From the NCBI RefSeq assembly GCF_007997295.1, contig NZ_VORY01000002.1, forward strand, positions 62,001-126,000: a DNA stretch of 64,000 nucleotides, given 5' to 3'. Within the stretch, counting starts at the first letter, position 1; each line of letters starts with the position of its first letter. The notes below the pieces were generated by a model that had not been told where the DNA came from, did not search any database, and saw only the letters and a program-made list of their open reading frames with translations. Below are positions 34,728 through 43,570 of the stretch, piece after piece. The DNA is from Gillisia hiemivivida. Lineage in GTDB: Bacteria; Bacteroidota; Bacteroidia; Flavobacteriales; Flavobacteriaceae. Position numbers and translations under genes: made by a program.

Positions 34728-36263
34728 TCACACTACATATTTATCCCAAAGCCCATAGGTTTCTTTGATTTTTCCTTTTGCAAAGGAAAGTGCTATAATG
34801 ATAAGCCCGGCAAGACTAGTGGTTAGATTGAGTGTCATATTGGTATCTTCTATTAACCAGGGCAGCACTGCCAGTGCCAGGCCTAATAATATGTTGAAAT
34901 AGCGAAAACTTCTGAGCACTTCAGCCATAGCCACTACTGCAAAAACGATTACTAGTGCTCCTCCTAGATGGTTCAAATTTGCAGCAGATGTTTGAATTCC
35001 CAACCCGAAAACCTTGGGAGAAATCATCAACCAAAGCCCAATGACTACTGAAACTGTTAATTGCCAAGGGGCAGTCATTCCCCATATGGATGATTTTAAA
35101 ACCTTCCAAGGCTTGTCCACAAACGTTACCAATTCAGGGGTACGTTCATCGTTTTCAGTAGAAAGTGCCTCGCCTCCTTTCCAAAACACTGTCCATAAAG
35201 AATCTCCTTTTTGTTTTCGTTGCATCATGTGTTGCCACATGGCAATAACCTCATCAATTTGTAAAGGGATCATGGGAAGCATAATAATAGCAGAAAACAG
35301 GCAAAGGGCACACCAGGCGCCTACGGTAAGTGGCTGAGAAATCACTAAGAATATACTCACTAAACCTAGTGGAATAACCAAGATACCAAAAAAGGTGACC
35401 ATCCACGGCATAGTTCGCCATCGGGAAGTACCGCCCATAAATCCCATCAGAAATTCTATGGTGTAGGCGAGCGTGCCTAGTGCCGCATCTGAAATGGGCA
35501 AGCTATGCGACATATCGGAGTTCAAAACGTTTAAGGTACCTTCCCCAAAAAATGGATCCCAGGCTGTATCTATATAGCCCAATTGAAATGCTCCCAAATA
35601 GCGTGATGCCAGCCACCCTATAAATGCCAGGCCAATCATAATAGCGCGCTGTGGCCAGCTGGAGGGGTTATAACTCCAGCCCGTTGGCACATTGCCCCCC
35701 ATTTTCATAAAGGTGATCATATTAGGCATTCCAGGAATGAGAATAGACAAGGCAATAATTAAGACCCCCACCAAGGTGCCGTTATAATAGGCTATAGCAG
35801 TTGGCGCCCAAAAAATTAGTGGAGCCATGCTGATCCATATCCCGATAAAACAAATGATCCAAACACTATAAGGACGGTTAGGCTTCAGGGATCTCCAACC
35901 AAAAACAACCAGTAATAATCCACTGATGATATCACTCCAATACATGGCGGCAATACGATCTCCGAGCGACAACCAGATGGGTCTTCCGCCTGCAGGTTCT
36001 ACCACATTCTTTCCATAATCAAAAGTGAGCGGAGAAGCGATCATCCAAAAACCCAGCAATACAATTACCCAATACACCCAAAGGGTTTGTTTGTGATGAT
36101 CTTTCAACATTATCATACGATCATCTGCACTCATTTTCATGTCACCCATGTCCGTATCCATGTGCTCATGATCTTTTTTGTGTTCGTGGCTTTTCATATC
36201 CATCATCGGCCTGGTTACACCTCGTGAGCCCATGCCTTCCATATTGTGTGGTTGATCTGTCAT
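34728..36263 (-). CDS. SPW-repeat / vitamin K epoxide reductase-like membrane protein
   Basis: 511 residues. A His/Met-rich cytoplasmic or periplasmic head (KSHEHKKDHEHMDTDMGDMK) is followed by about 12 hydrophobic segments. Two SPW-type units are visible (LLGFWMIASPLTFDYG; VVIGLWLMISPKVFG), and in the middle a VKOR-like four-helix part with the redox motif GAWCALC (Cys318, Cys321). VKOR proteins regenerate disulphides by reducing quinone. The second loop Cys pair of full VKORs is not evident, so electron transfer may differ. It is the last gene of the ALDH-HMA-SDR operon. Confidence 0.82.
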   Translation of the reverse strand: MTDQPHNMEGMGSRGVTRPMMDMKSHEHKKDHEHMDTDMGDMKMSADDRMIMLKDHHKQTLWVYWVIVLLGFWMIASPLTFDYGKNVVEPAGGRPIWLSLGDRIAAMYWSDIISGLLLVVFGWRSLKPNRPYSVWIICFIGIWISMAPLIFWAPTAIAYYNGTLVGVLIIALSILIPGMPNMITFMKMGGNVPTGWSYNPSSWPQRAIMIGLAFIGWLASRYLGAFQLGYIDTAWDPFFGEGTLNVLNSDMSHSLPISDAALGTLAYTIEFLMGFMGGTSRWRTMPWMVTFFGILVIPLGLVSIFLVISQPLTVGAWCALCLFSAIIMLPMIPLQIDEVIAMWQHMMQRKQKGDSLWTVFWKGGEALSTENDERTPELVTFVDKPWKVLKSSIWGMTAPWQLTVSVVIGLWLMISPKVFGLGIQTSAANLNHLGGALVIVFAVVAMAEVLRSFRYFNILLGLALAVLPWLIEDTNMTLNLTTSLAGLIIIALSFAKGKIKETYGLWDKYVV

Positions 36264-36275
36264 AATTTTTTGGGC

Positions 36276-37370
36276 CTAGCCTAGTTTATTTTCTTTGTAA
36301 AATTTCTCTGGATTGGCCTTTAAATTGTCAATCATTTTAGGCAAAGTATCTCGCAAACCGTGTTTGGGTTTCCATCCTAACAAATTTTTAGCCTTGGAAC
36401 TGTCCATTTCAAAATGATCATTGGCCAGATCTATCATCCAGGGTTTTATAAAGGCTTTTCCAAATAGGTTTTGCATAAATGCACCGGCTTTAGCAAACCA
36501 CTTTGGTATGGCGATGATGGGCGTTTTCTCGTCATGAATTTCTGTACTTATAATATCTTGCAATTCCTTATACGATAAGGTCTCATCATCACCAATATTA
36601 ATGACAACTTCCGCTTGTAGGTCTTTCCGATTATCTATGGCTAAGGCTATCGCATTGATAACATCATCCCGGTGTACATAGGTGCTCCCATGGGCGGTGT
36701 TGGCTGGATAAAGCCGTGCTGAAAGTTGCTTTTCATAAATACGCTGAACCTGATTGGTGATGGGAATTGAATTGCCATCTTCACTATATACCCCAGCTAT
36801 GCGCATAATCACTACAGGAATTTCACCCCGCTGCTCATGCATTACTTTTTCTGTGGTTACTTTAGATTTCGGATAATCCCATTTGGGTTCCAAAGGTGAT
36901 TCTTCTGTAATCAGCACACCTGGTGAAGAAGGTTTGTACACAAGCATACTGCTTGAAAAAATGAATTGCTCTACTTTGAAATCTTGCAAGTATTTCAGCA
37001 TACGTTCTGTGCCTTTTACTGTCACTTTATCATAGAGATCAGAGGGCTCCCCCAGAAAATCATAATAAGCAGCCAGATGCACAACCGAAGCTATTTTATT
37101 GCCATAGGCATAACGAATTCTTTTAAAGGCAAAGTCCATTCGTGAATCGCTGGTGAGGTCTACACATACACATTCTGCCTCTACCGGTGGAAAAGGATAG
37201 CCATCCTGATCAAATCCAACCACATGGTATTTTTCAGAAAGCTTATGGATTAAGGCTGAGCCTATCATTCCACTGCTTCCTGTCACAATTACTACTTCCT
37301 TGTTAGGTTTTTGGGCGCCTATATCCATTTGTAAATTCTGATTCTGTAAATTTTTGTTGCTTGTTTCCAT
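36276..37370 (-). CDS. NAD-dependent epimerase/dehydratase family protein (extended SDR)
   Basis: 364 residues. N-terminal Rossmann motif VIVTGSSGMIGSALIHKLS, a catalytic YPKSK (Tyr-x3-Lys) preceded by the Ser block FSSSMLVYKPSSP, and a C-terminal substrate region with GWKPKHGLRDTLPKMI. It resembles nucleoside-sugar epimerases or hydroxysteroid-type dehydrogenases; the substrate is unknown. It lies 12 bp upstream of the SPW gene in the same operon. Confidence 0.88.
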   Translation of the reverse strand: METSNKNLQNQNLQMDIGAQKPNKEVVIVTGSSGMIGSALIHKLSEKYHVVGFDQDGYPFPPVEAECVCVDLTSDSRMDFAFKRIRYAYGNKIASVVHLAAYYDFLGEPSDLYDKVTVKGTERMLKYLQDFKVEQFIFSSSMLVYKPSSPGVLITEESPLEPKWDYPKSKVTTEKVMHEQRGEIPVVIMRIAGVYSEDGNSIPITNQVQRIYEKQLSARLYPANTAHGSTYVHRDDVINAIALAIDNRKDLQAEVVINIGDDETLSYKELQDIISTEIHDEKTPIIAIPKWFAKAGAFMQNLFGKAFIKPWMIDLANDHFEMDSSKAKNLLGWKPKHGLRDTLPKMIDNLKANPEKFYKENKLG

Positions 37371-37429
37371 TGCTTTATTTTATTAAAAATCGGAATTGAA
37401 TATTTGAGTTCTAATCGGTACCAAATACT

Positions 37430-38185
37430 TTATTGAGCAGTATAGCCACCATCTACTGTGTAATAAGAACCTGTTACAAAAGAAGATTTTGAAGAACTTA
37501 ACCAAAGCACTAATTCGGCAACCTCTTCGGCAGTACCTAATCTGCCAACTGGATGAAGCCCGGCTAATGATTGAATAGTATCTTCATCGAGTGTATCGGA
37601 CAGTAAAGGAGTATCGATATATCCCGGTCCAACAGAATTAACACGAATTTGTTTCTCAGCATATTCCAAAGCAGCGGTTTTAGTAAGTCCTACCACACCA
37701 TGTTTTGCCGCAACATAGCCACCCGAATTTTTGGAACCCACCATACCAAGAATGGATGCCATATTTACAATACTTCCACCTTCGCCAGTTGCTAACATAG
37801 CAGGAAGCTGGTAATGCAAGCCATAAAACACACCCGAAAGATTGATACTGATAATTTTGTCCCAACCATCAATAGGATATTCACCTACTGGAGCTAAATC
37901 TCCACCAATGCCCGCATTATTGCATGCAATATGCAAACCACCATATTTTTTTATGGTTTGCTCTACGAGTGATTGGTGATCACTTGGTTTTGAAGTATCA
38001 GCTTTTATAAAAAAAGCTTCTCCGCCTTTTGATTTAATTACGGACACCGTCTCATTTCCACCCTTTTCATCTATGTCGGACACAACAACTTTTGCACCTT
38101 CTGATGCGTACAGTGTTGCTATTGCTTTGCCAATGCCAGAACCTGCTCCTGTAACAATGGCCACTTTGTTTTCTAAGATTTTCAT
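37430..38185 (-). CDS. Short-chain dehydrogenase/reductase (classical SDR)
   Basis: 251 residues. Cofactor motif VTGAGSGIGKAIATLYASEG, NNAGIGG, catalytic Ser in NMASILGMVGS, YVAAKHG (Tyr-x3-Lys), and PGYIDTPL. An Asp after the second strand (VVSDIDEKGG) predicts NAD(H) rather than NADP(H). It probably oxidises or reduces a small alcohol or ketone. The operon pairing with an aldehyde dehydrogenase suggests an alcohol-aldehyde-acid route, which is inference. Confidence 0.92.
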   Translation of the reverse strand: MKILENKVAIVTGAGSGIGKAIATLYASEGAKVVVSDIDEKGGNETVSVIKSKGGEAFFIKADTSKPSDHQSLVEQTIKKYGGLHIACNNAGIGGDLAPVGEYPIDGWDKIISINLSGVFYGLHYQLPAMLATGEGGSIVNMASILGMVGSKNSGGYVAAKHGVVGLTKTAALEYAEKQIRVNSVGPGYIDTPLLSDTLDEDTIQSLAGLHPVGRLGTAEEVAELVLWLSSSKSSFVTGSYYTVDGGYTAQ

Positions 38186-38199
38186 TTTTAAAAGTTTAA

Positions 38200-38427
38200 T
38201 TAAGCTGCGCTATGTTCCGAAATGGTATAATGCGTATTCTTTAATGCATCTTGAAGTGCATCTGCTTTAATTTTTTCAGTTGAAGTAATTTCTGCTTCCT
38301 TCTTTGCTAAGTCAACTTGCACGGATGTTACACCATTGACAGTAGATAATTTATTTTTAACGGCCGTAACGCATCCGCCACAACTCATACCACTGATGTG
38401 ATAAGTATGTTTGATTGAATTTTCCAT
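38200..38427 (-). CDS. HMA-domain copper chaperone-like protein (CopZ type)
   Basis: 75 residues from the ATG at 38427; the longer frame to 38472 runs into the dehydrogenase stop region and lacks a sensible start. The metal site is ISGMSCGGCVTAVKNKL, a textbook GMxCxxC Cu(I) site. The C-terminus ends HYTISEHSAA. It lies between the aldehyde dehydrogenase and the SDR genes in one operon, tying that operon to copper. Confidence 0.92.
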   Translation of the reverse strand: MENSIKHTYHISGMSCGGCVTAVKNKLSTVNGVTSVQVDLAKKEAEITSTEKIKADALQDALKNTHYTISEHSAA

Positions 38428-38458
38428 GATTAATAAATTTTGTTGGATTTTTAATATT

Positions 38459-39841
38459 TTAAAACGGATCATTCAGTCCGCTTACTCTTATCAGTTTCTT
38501 ATTTACAAACTCCTGAATCCCCAACTCTGATAATTCACGACCGAAGCCTGAACGCTTTGTTCCACCAAAAGGAAGATCAGCTTGTGTCCAGGTAGGGTGA
38601 TTGATAAAGACCATTCCGGTATCAATTTGATCGGCAACTCTCTTTCCGCGTTCTATATCCTGTGTAAATACAGAACCTCCCAGGCCATAATCAGAATCAT
38701 TAGCCAGATCAATGGCAGCTTGTTCGTCTTTTACCACATAGAAAGAGGCAACCGGGCCAAATAATTCTTCATGATAAGCAGCAATTCCAGGTTTTAAATC
38801 GGTGAGTATGGTAGGTTCCATAAAGGCACCTTCACGATCGGCACGTTTGCCGCCCAATAGTATTTTTGCACCTTCATCAACGGAACGTTTCACTTGATCG
38901 GCTAAATGGACTGCGGCTTCTTCACTACTTAAAGGGCCTAATTCTGTTTCTGCATCCATTGGATCACCCACTTTCATTTTTGATAATTTTTCCTTAAACT
39001 TTTTAATAAATTCATCTGCTATTGCTTCCACTGCGATAAATCGCTTGGAGGCTACACAACATTGACCGTTGTTATTCATCCTGCCTACAACTGCCCACTC
39101 AACCGTTTTTTCCATGTCCGCATCCTCCAATATGATAAACACATCATTACCGCCAAGTTCCAGTACAACCTTTTTTAAATGTTTTCCGGCTTCCTTAGCA
39201 ATACTTGCACCTGCTTCTTCACTTCCTGTTAAGGAAACACCTTTTATCCTTTTATCAGAAACCAATTTTGATGCATGGTTGCCGGTGATGAATAAATTGG
39301 TGTACAATCCTTCTGGAGCTTCTGCTTCTTGGAATAGTTTTTCTATAGCAGCAGCACATTGTGGAACAATGGAGGCATGCTTAAGCAATATTGTATTACC
39401 CACCATAATGTTGGGAGCTGCAAAACGAGCTACTTGATAGTAAGGAAAATTCCAGGGCATCACACCCAACAATACGCCAATGGGACTATTTCGAATTATA
39501 GCCTCTCCATATTCCGGGTCAAGAACTTTATCGGCAAGAAAAGTTTCTCCGTGATCGGCATAGTAATCAAAGATATCTGCACTCAAGTCAATTTCACCTT
39601 CCGCTTGGGCAAGGAGTTTGCCCATTTCTAAGGTGATGGTTTTGGCAAGTTCAGATTTTTTATTTCGCATGAGTGTAGCTACTTTATGTAGCAAATCAGC
39701 CCGTTGCTGGTAGCTCGTTTTTTTCCAGTTAGTAAAAGCCAGTTGAGCTTTCGCCACTTTAGCATCAACCGTTTTATCCGTCATTTCTTCGAATGACTTT
39801 ACTGTCTTATTTGTGTTCGGATTAATTGTGTGAATAGACAT
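38459..39841 (-). CDS. Aldehyde dehydrogenase, succinate-semialdehyde dehydrogenase-like
   Basis: 460 residues. The catalytic Cys is in MNNNGQCCVASKRFI, the general base Glu in VLELGGNDVFIILEDADM, and NAD contacts in VMPWNFPYYQVARF and SLTGSEEAG. Length and blocks fit the succinate-semialdehyde dehydrogenase (GabD/YneI-like) branch. It heads the minus-strand operon ALDH-HMA-SDR-epimerase-SPW/VKOR and has an FNR/CRP-like palindrome about 85 bp upstream. A decayed copy of its 5' end is at 34152. Confidence 0.93.
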   Translation of the reverse strand: MSIHTINPNTNKTVKSFEEMTDKTVDAKVAKAQLAFTNWKKTSYQQRADLLHKVATLMRNKKSELAKTITLEMGKLLAQAEGEIDLSADIFDYYADHGETFLADKVLDPEYGEAIIRNSPIGVLLGVMPWNFPYYQVARFAAPNIMVGNTILLKHASIVPQCAAAIEKLFQEAEAPEGLYTNLFITGNHASKLVSDKRIKGVSLTGSEEAGASIAKEAGKHLKKVVLELGGNDVFIILEDADMEKTVEWAVVGRMNNNGQCCVASKRFIAVEAIADEFIKKFKEKLSKMKVGDPMDAETELGPLSSEEAAVHLADQVKRSVDEGAKILLGGKRADREGAFMEPTILTDLKPGIAAYHEELFGPVASFYVVKDEQAAIDLANDSDYGLGGSVFTQDIERGKRVADQIDTGMVFINHPTWTQADLPFGGTKRSGFGRELSELGIQEFVNKKLIRVSGLNDPF

Positions 39842-39975
39842 ATTGATTCGTATTTAATTAAATAATCAAGAATTTCATTTTGAAATGACTATAAAAATAA
39901 ACCTGTATCTATTCTTAAAATATGATGTAAATCATATAAGTTAATCTTTTTAAGCAAGGATGAATTCAGATGAAT
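39842..39975. repeat. Duplicated upstream region, copy 2 (direct repeat with 34439-34572)
   Basis: Functional copy of the region described at 34439, contiguous with the intact aldehyde dehydrogenase. The gap that follows (39976-40322) contains AT-rich sequence without a recognisable gene. Confidence 0.75.
39922..39935. promoter_or_regulatory. FNR/CRP-type palindrome upstream of the aldehyde dehydrogenase operon
   Basis: ATGAT-GTAA-ATCAT is a perfect 14-bp palindrome close to the FNR/CRP consensus TTGAT-N4-ATCAA, about 85 bp from the start codon. The duplicated copy at 34.5 kb has lost one half. It may make the operon respond to oxygen, nitric oxide or a similar signal. Confidence 0.5.
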
Positions 39976-40322
39976 AATAATCTCGTTTTTGTCGTGTTAG
40001 TTGTTTGTTTCGTGGCCTCTAAAACATTATTTTTTGGTATAACCCTCCTTTCTTTTCCGAAATAGTTGCTCCATCTACTAGCTTCAAGGTATATTACTGT
40101 ATCCTTAACTTAAGAAGTCTAAGTATAACAATAACAATCTTTTAACTTTAGTTTTTATTTCTACACATTAATATTATTGGTAATGAGAGGGAGAATTCCG
40201 TTTGATCTCCACTTTTTATTAATCCTCTTAGATTTTTAATCAATGTTTTAACACCCAAAGGATTTGCAATTAATTCATTGATGTTGAAACCAGATCCGGC
40301 CTTTGCCTGCCTATTTCTTTAA

Positions 40323-40556
40323 CAATTTGACACCGATAACGAGGAACTTGCAAAAGCCCTGCAATGTTTCATTCAGGCTTTCGCAGGGAAAAGGGTAGAT
40401 CCCGAAAATTATGACCTGCTCATGGAAATCTATACGGAAGAGTTCAACTATCTGGAAATAATGACTTCCTTTTTCACAAGGAGTCTTATCTATATTCCTC
40501 TTATTATTAGATTTTTAACTCAATCTATAAAAAACTATCAAAATAGTAAAGCCTGA
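40323..40556 (+). pseudogene. Orphan coding remnant on the plus strand, family unknown
   Basis: The frame is open from a TAA at 40320-40322 to a TGA at 40554-40556 without a start codon. The first 50 codons read like real protein (DTDNEELAKALQCFIQAFAG, then RVDPENYDLLMEIYTEEFNY) and are clearly richer in G+C than the surroundings. After LEIMTSFF it becomes AT-rich and unlike protein. It looks like an internal piece of a gene from another source, probably a mobile element. I do not know the family. Confidence 0.5.
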
Positions 40557-40561
40557 ATCAC

Positions 40562-41689
40562 TTAAAAAGTGAAATCCCCCCAAATCGCAGGATGTTCACT
40601 AGCCGCATGATTTTTTTGATTCATGCTTGGATAGGTAGTCCACTTAGGCTGCTTCTCCGGCCACATACCTTTCCTGTTTAATCCGCAGCTTTTTACTTTG
40701 GAAAAAAGTTCTGGGGACAATAAAAGGTAATCCTTTTGTTTAATATTTACTCCCATTCTGTAAGCGCCAAGACTGTGGTATCCAGCATCCTTTCCTTTAT
40801 CGAAATCTACATTAAAAGATGGGTGTTTGGTAACATCCTTCAGATTAGTTTTCAGCAGTAAGGGCGTAAGAGAATAACAATAGGATACGGCATTTAGAGT
40901 ACCCACTACTGCAATATGCTTTTTGCCTTCAGAATATAATTGATTATAAACCGCGGCAATTCTCTCGGTCTGTTTTTCTCTGGTATCATCGGAAATGTCT
41001 TTATCTTCTGTTTGATGCTGTAAATGTGTTGCCAGAATCCAAATTGTATTTCCTTTAGGGGTACGGATTTCATATTCCATAAAATCTTTGTTGAAAACTA
41101 GTTGTCCTAAGAAATTTAAATCATAACTGTGGCTCCGCACCGATCGGATCTCAAAACCGTTCCGGGTAAGAATTCCTATTTCCTGGCCTCGTTTGTCGTT
41201 TCCCTGCACCACAAAAGTTTGTTCAAAAGACTTACAATGAAACCTAGGGAGAAACTCCTGATTAAATTCTGCTAGGGATGCACGGTCTTCAATTTCCTGA
41301 AGAATCAAAACATCTGGATTCACATCGGCGATTACCCGGGCCTTATTTTCCACAGCTACAGGATCTAATGGATAATTCTGAAGTGCTATCCAGCCATTCC
41401 AGTCGGTTAAATCCCCGGCCTTTAACTCCTTTGAATAATTCATGCCTTTCAAAAAAAGGAATCCGGCTTTTCTCCTTAAAACTGCGTATGGTAGCTGAAA
41501 GCTATTATCCATACCCAGTAAAAAGGATAACTCCCTCAAACGTTCATTTTCCTGATTGGTTTTTTTGAATTTTCCCATCAATTGATCTATCTCCATTAAC
41601 CAATCATTATAACATTTGCTGAAAGGCTTTTCCAAAAAACTTCTGTCTCGATGAAATAAATTCTGAATATTAAATGTGGCTATTTTCAT
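40562..41689 (-). CDS. Endonuclease/exonuclease/phosphatase (EEP) family protein with altered active site
   Basis: 375 residues from the ATG at 41689, one base after the upstream stop; the frame extends 10 codons further into that gene. EEP motifs are KIATFNIQNLFHRD, VLILQEIEDRASLAEF (catalytic Glu), ILATHLQHQ and SEHPAIWGDFTF (catalytic His). The usual GDFN is GTLNAV here, so the conserved Asp is missing, although the Asn remains. It could be a weak or redirected nuclease/phosphatase. It is part of the island's replication-type gene run. Confidence 0.82.
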   Translation of the reverse strand: MKIATFNIQNLFHRDRSFLEKPFSKCYNDWLMEIDQLMGKFKKTNQENERLRELSFLLGMDNSFQLPYAVLRRKAGFLFLKGMNYSKELKAGDLTDWNGWIALQNYPLDPVAVENKARVIADVNPDVLILQEIEDRASLAEFNQEFLPRFHCKSFEQTFVVQGNDKRGQEIGILTRNGFEIRSVRSHSYDLNFLGQLVFNKDFMEYEIRTPKGNTIWILATHLQHQTEDKDISDDTREKQTERIAAVYNQLYSEGKKHIAVVGTLNAVSYCYSLTPLLLKTNLKDVTKHPSFNVDFDKGKDAGYHSLGAYRMGVNIKQKDYLLLSPELFSKVKSCGLNRKGMWPEKQPKWTTYPSMNQKNHAASEHPAIWGDFTF

Positions 41690-41690
41690 A

Positions 41691-42347
41691 TTATTTTCTC
41701 TTGTCTTTAATTTTTTCATCGAAGGCTACCAGGTTAAACATATTTTTCATTCTGCTCCTTACACGTAAGCCATATAAATCTTCAAGTTCATAGGCACTTA
41801 AATTTGTGGTAGCATGAGTTTTTAAATTAGTTTGTAGGAATAATTCATATCTCGAAAGTAGGATTTCACCAATCACATTACAATCCCGACCGTAATGCCT
41901 ACCTATAGGCTCCACCCCCATATCATCAAAACAAAAATTACTACTGTCCCCGTAATCTTCAATAGTTTTGTAACCCAGATGGTTAAATGCAAAAACGATA
42001 TTCCTGCATGGCATTACGACATAATTACGCTGATGTGGAACTAAATACCTTAAAAGTTTCATCATGCTGGTTTTGCCGCATCCCACAGGTCCAGAAAGCA
42101 AAATTCCTTTTTCAGGATCCATTTCAAATTTCTCGCAGTAATTCTGATCCTTTATATAATAATTACATAGCTTGAATAAAACATTTTTATCCTCTTCATA
42201 AATTTTAAAATGTTGGCCGAATAGGATTTTACCTTTTGCTTCAAGAAACACCAGGATCTTTGGGAAGTCATAGACTATTTTAGTTCCGTCAAAATTCCCC
42301 AGGGAATACTCAATTCCATCTTCTATAATACTAGAGGGGTTCGCCAT
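41691..42347 (-). CDS. DnaC-like AAA+ ATPase
   Basis: 218 residues. Walker A GPVGCGKTSMMKLL, Walker B-like SSNFCFDDMGVEP, and a sensor region LKTHATTNLSAYELEDLYG then RVRSRMKNMFNLVAF, the arginine-finger pattern of DnaC/IstB-type helicase loaders. Its start overlaps the end of the preceding gene by 17 bp. This gene set (HTH, Rep-like, ATPase) is common on Bacteroidetes integrative elements, where it is thought to help replication of the excised form. Confidence 0.82.
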   Translation of the reverse strand: MANPSSIIEDGIEYSLGNFDGTKIVYDFPKILVFLEAKGKILFGQHFKIYEEDKNVLFKLCNYYIKDQNYCEKFEMDPEKGILLSGPVGCGKTSMMKLLRYLVPHQRNYVVMPCRNIVFAFNHLGYKTIEDYGDSSNFCFDDMGVEPIGRHYGRDCNVIGEILLSRYELFLQTNLKTHATTNLSAYELEDLYGLRVRSRMKNMFNLVAFDEKIKDKRK

Positions 42348-42978
42348 AGTTCTTGTTTTTACTTGTTTTCAGGTTATCCCGATTTTGAAATGCTGCCGGA
42401 ACCTTTTCAAATTCGTTTGCTTTTAGCATCCAGTTTTCAGCGGTTGCATGCCAGTCAATGATATTAAGTTCATTCCTAAGCTTCCATCCAATAGAGCTGT
42501 AATGATTGAAGAATTTTTTTCCTTCATTAGCAGACCAATTTTTATTTTTAAAATGGTTTAAAACTTCATTTTCATTTTGCGGGTGCTCTCGTTTATTAAA
42601 GTTTATTTTTTGTTTATTATTGTTTATTAAAGGGGTTAATGCTTGTTTACTACTTGTTTCGGACTTGTTTACAGCTTGTTTAGCACTTGTATCAAAAATG
42701 AGCATGTTAACCCTACTGCCCTTATAGGGATTATGGGACGGCAGATATTGAATATATTTTTGTTCATGCAATTTTTTCAAACAGCGATGATAGGTTGGGT
42801 TGGAACCAATTTTTCCCATTCTCATAATTTCTTCTCTGTGGATATAGAAAATATTTTGGAATCGATGAATATTCCAGGTCTGGAATAAAGCCATATACAA
42901 ACTTATGTGAGTGGCATTAAGACTGGAATCCTTTGAAAATTGCTGGAATACAGCATTCAGATGCGTGATATAATTCAT
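42331..42978 (-). CDS. Replication-initiation-like winged-helix protein of a mobile element
   Basis: 215 residues. The N-terminal 90 residues look like a winged helix as in DnaD/RepA-type initiators (HISLYMALFQTWNIHRFQNI, MRMGKIGSNPTYHRCLKKLH, YIQYLPSHNPYKGSRVNML). A low-complexity linker follows, then NEGKKFFNHYSSIGWKLRNE and IIDWHATAENWMLKANEF, a DnaD-like C-terminal piece. No enzymatic motif. I infer a DNA-binding initiator working with the adjoining DnaC-like ATPase. Confidence 0.72.
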   Translation of the reverse strand: MNYITHLNAVFQQFSKDSSLNATHISLYMALFQTWNIHRFQNIFYIHREEIMRMGKIGSNPTYHRCLKKLHEQKYIQYLPSHNPYKGSRVNMLIFDTSAKQAVNKSETSSKQALTPLINNNKQKINFNKREHPQNENEVLNHFKNKNWSANEGKKFFNHYSSIGWKLRNELNIIDWHATAENWMLKANEFEKVPAAFQNRDNLKTSKNKNYGEPL

Positions 42979-42981
42979 AGC

Positions 42982-43257
42982 TCAATCATTTATATTAAGG
43001 TTATTTGCAAGTACTTTATGAATTGCGGCGGAATCGTAATAAATAATCCCTCCTATCTTACTAAATGGCAGTGTGCCATTAACCCTAAAATTATTAAGTG
43101 TTCCGGCGCTAATTTTCAACATTTCCCTGACCTCTGTAGATTTCAGCCATTTTGTTGATACATGTCTCGATTCCTTTTCGAGTAGTTTTTGAATCTCTTC
43201 CAGAAGTTCCACCTTGAAATCCATTAAATCTTCTGTGGTTACAATTGATGCTGGCAT
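42982..43257 (-). CDS. Excisionase-like helix-turn-helix protein
   Basis: 91 residues: an acidic coiled N-terminus (DLMDFKVELLEEIQKLLEKE), then KWLKSTEVREMLKISAGTLN and FRVNGTLPFSKIGGIIYYDS, a MerR/excisionase (HTH_17) domain. Such proteins control excision or the first promoter of integrative elements in Bacteroidetes. It lies 3 bp upstream of the Rep-like gene. An inverted repeat about 20-60 bp upstream may be its binding site. Confidence 0.85.
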   Translation of the reverse strand: MPASIVTTEDLMDFKVELLEEIQKLLEKESRHVSTKWLKSTEVREMLKISAGTLNNFRVNGTLPFSKIGGIIYYDSAAIHKVLANNLNIND

Positions 43258-43275
43258 AATTAAATGATTTTAAAA

Positions 43276-43316
43276 CAATCCCACCGCAGGTTAAAAGGTT
43301 TAAAGCGATGGGATTG
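43276..43316. repeat. Inverted repeat upstream of the excisionase-like gene
   Basis: CAATCCCA (43276-43283) and TGGGATTG (43309-43316), perfect 8-bp arms around a 25-bp centre. It could be an operator or a hairpin. The rest of 43258-43570 has no gene beyond a doubtful 21-codon frame at 43477. Confidence 0.5.
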
Positions 43317-43570
43317 CTCTGGTTTAATTTATTATTACAAAATTGCAGCGGATAAATGATTTAAAATCACCATATCAACGGACTCCGGTGAAAATTTAAC
43401 ATTCCTAATATGAATATAATTGGATATATTTAGAAGAAAGTTGAATAATTTTATAACCCAAAACCCTTCAAAAAACATGAATTTTATTTACAATGATGAA
43501 TACCCAAGATCATCCTGGTTGAGTAGTTTTTTAACATCTTAAATAATAAAATAGCAATTTTTTGAAAGGT

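Noticed and set aside
43477-43542. 21-codon plus-strand frame as a second small peptide
   Set aside because: No double-glycine motif, no visible ribosome-binding site and no conserved neighbour on that strand.
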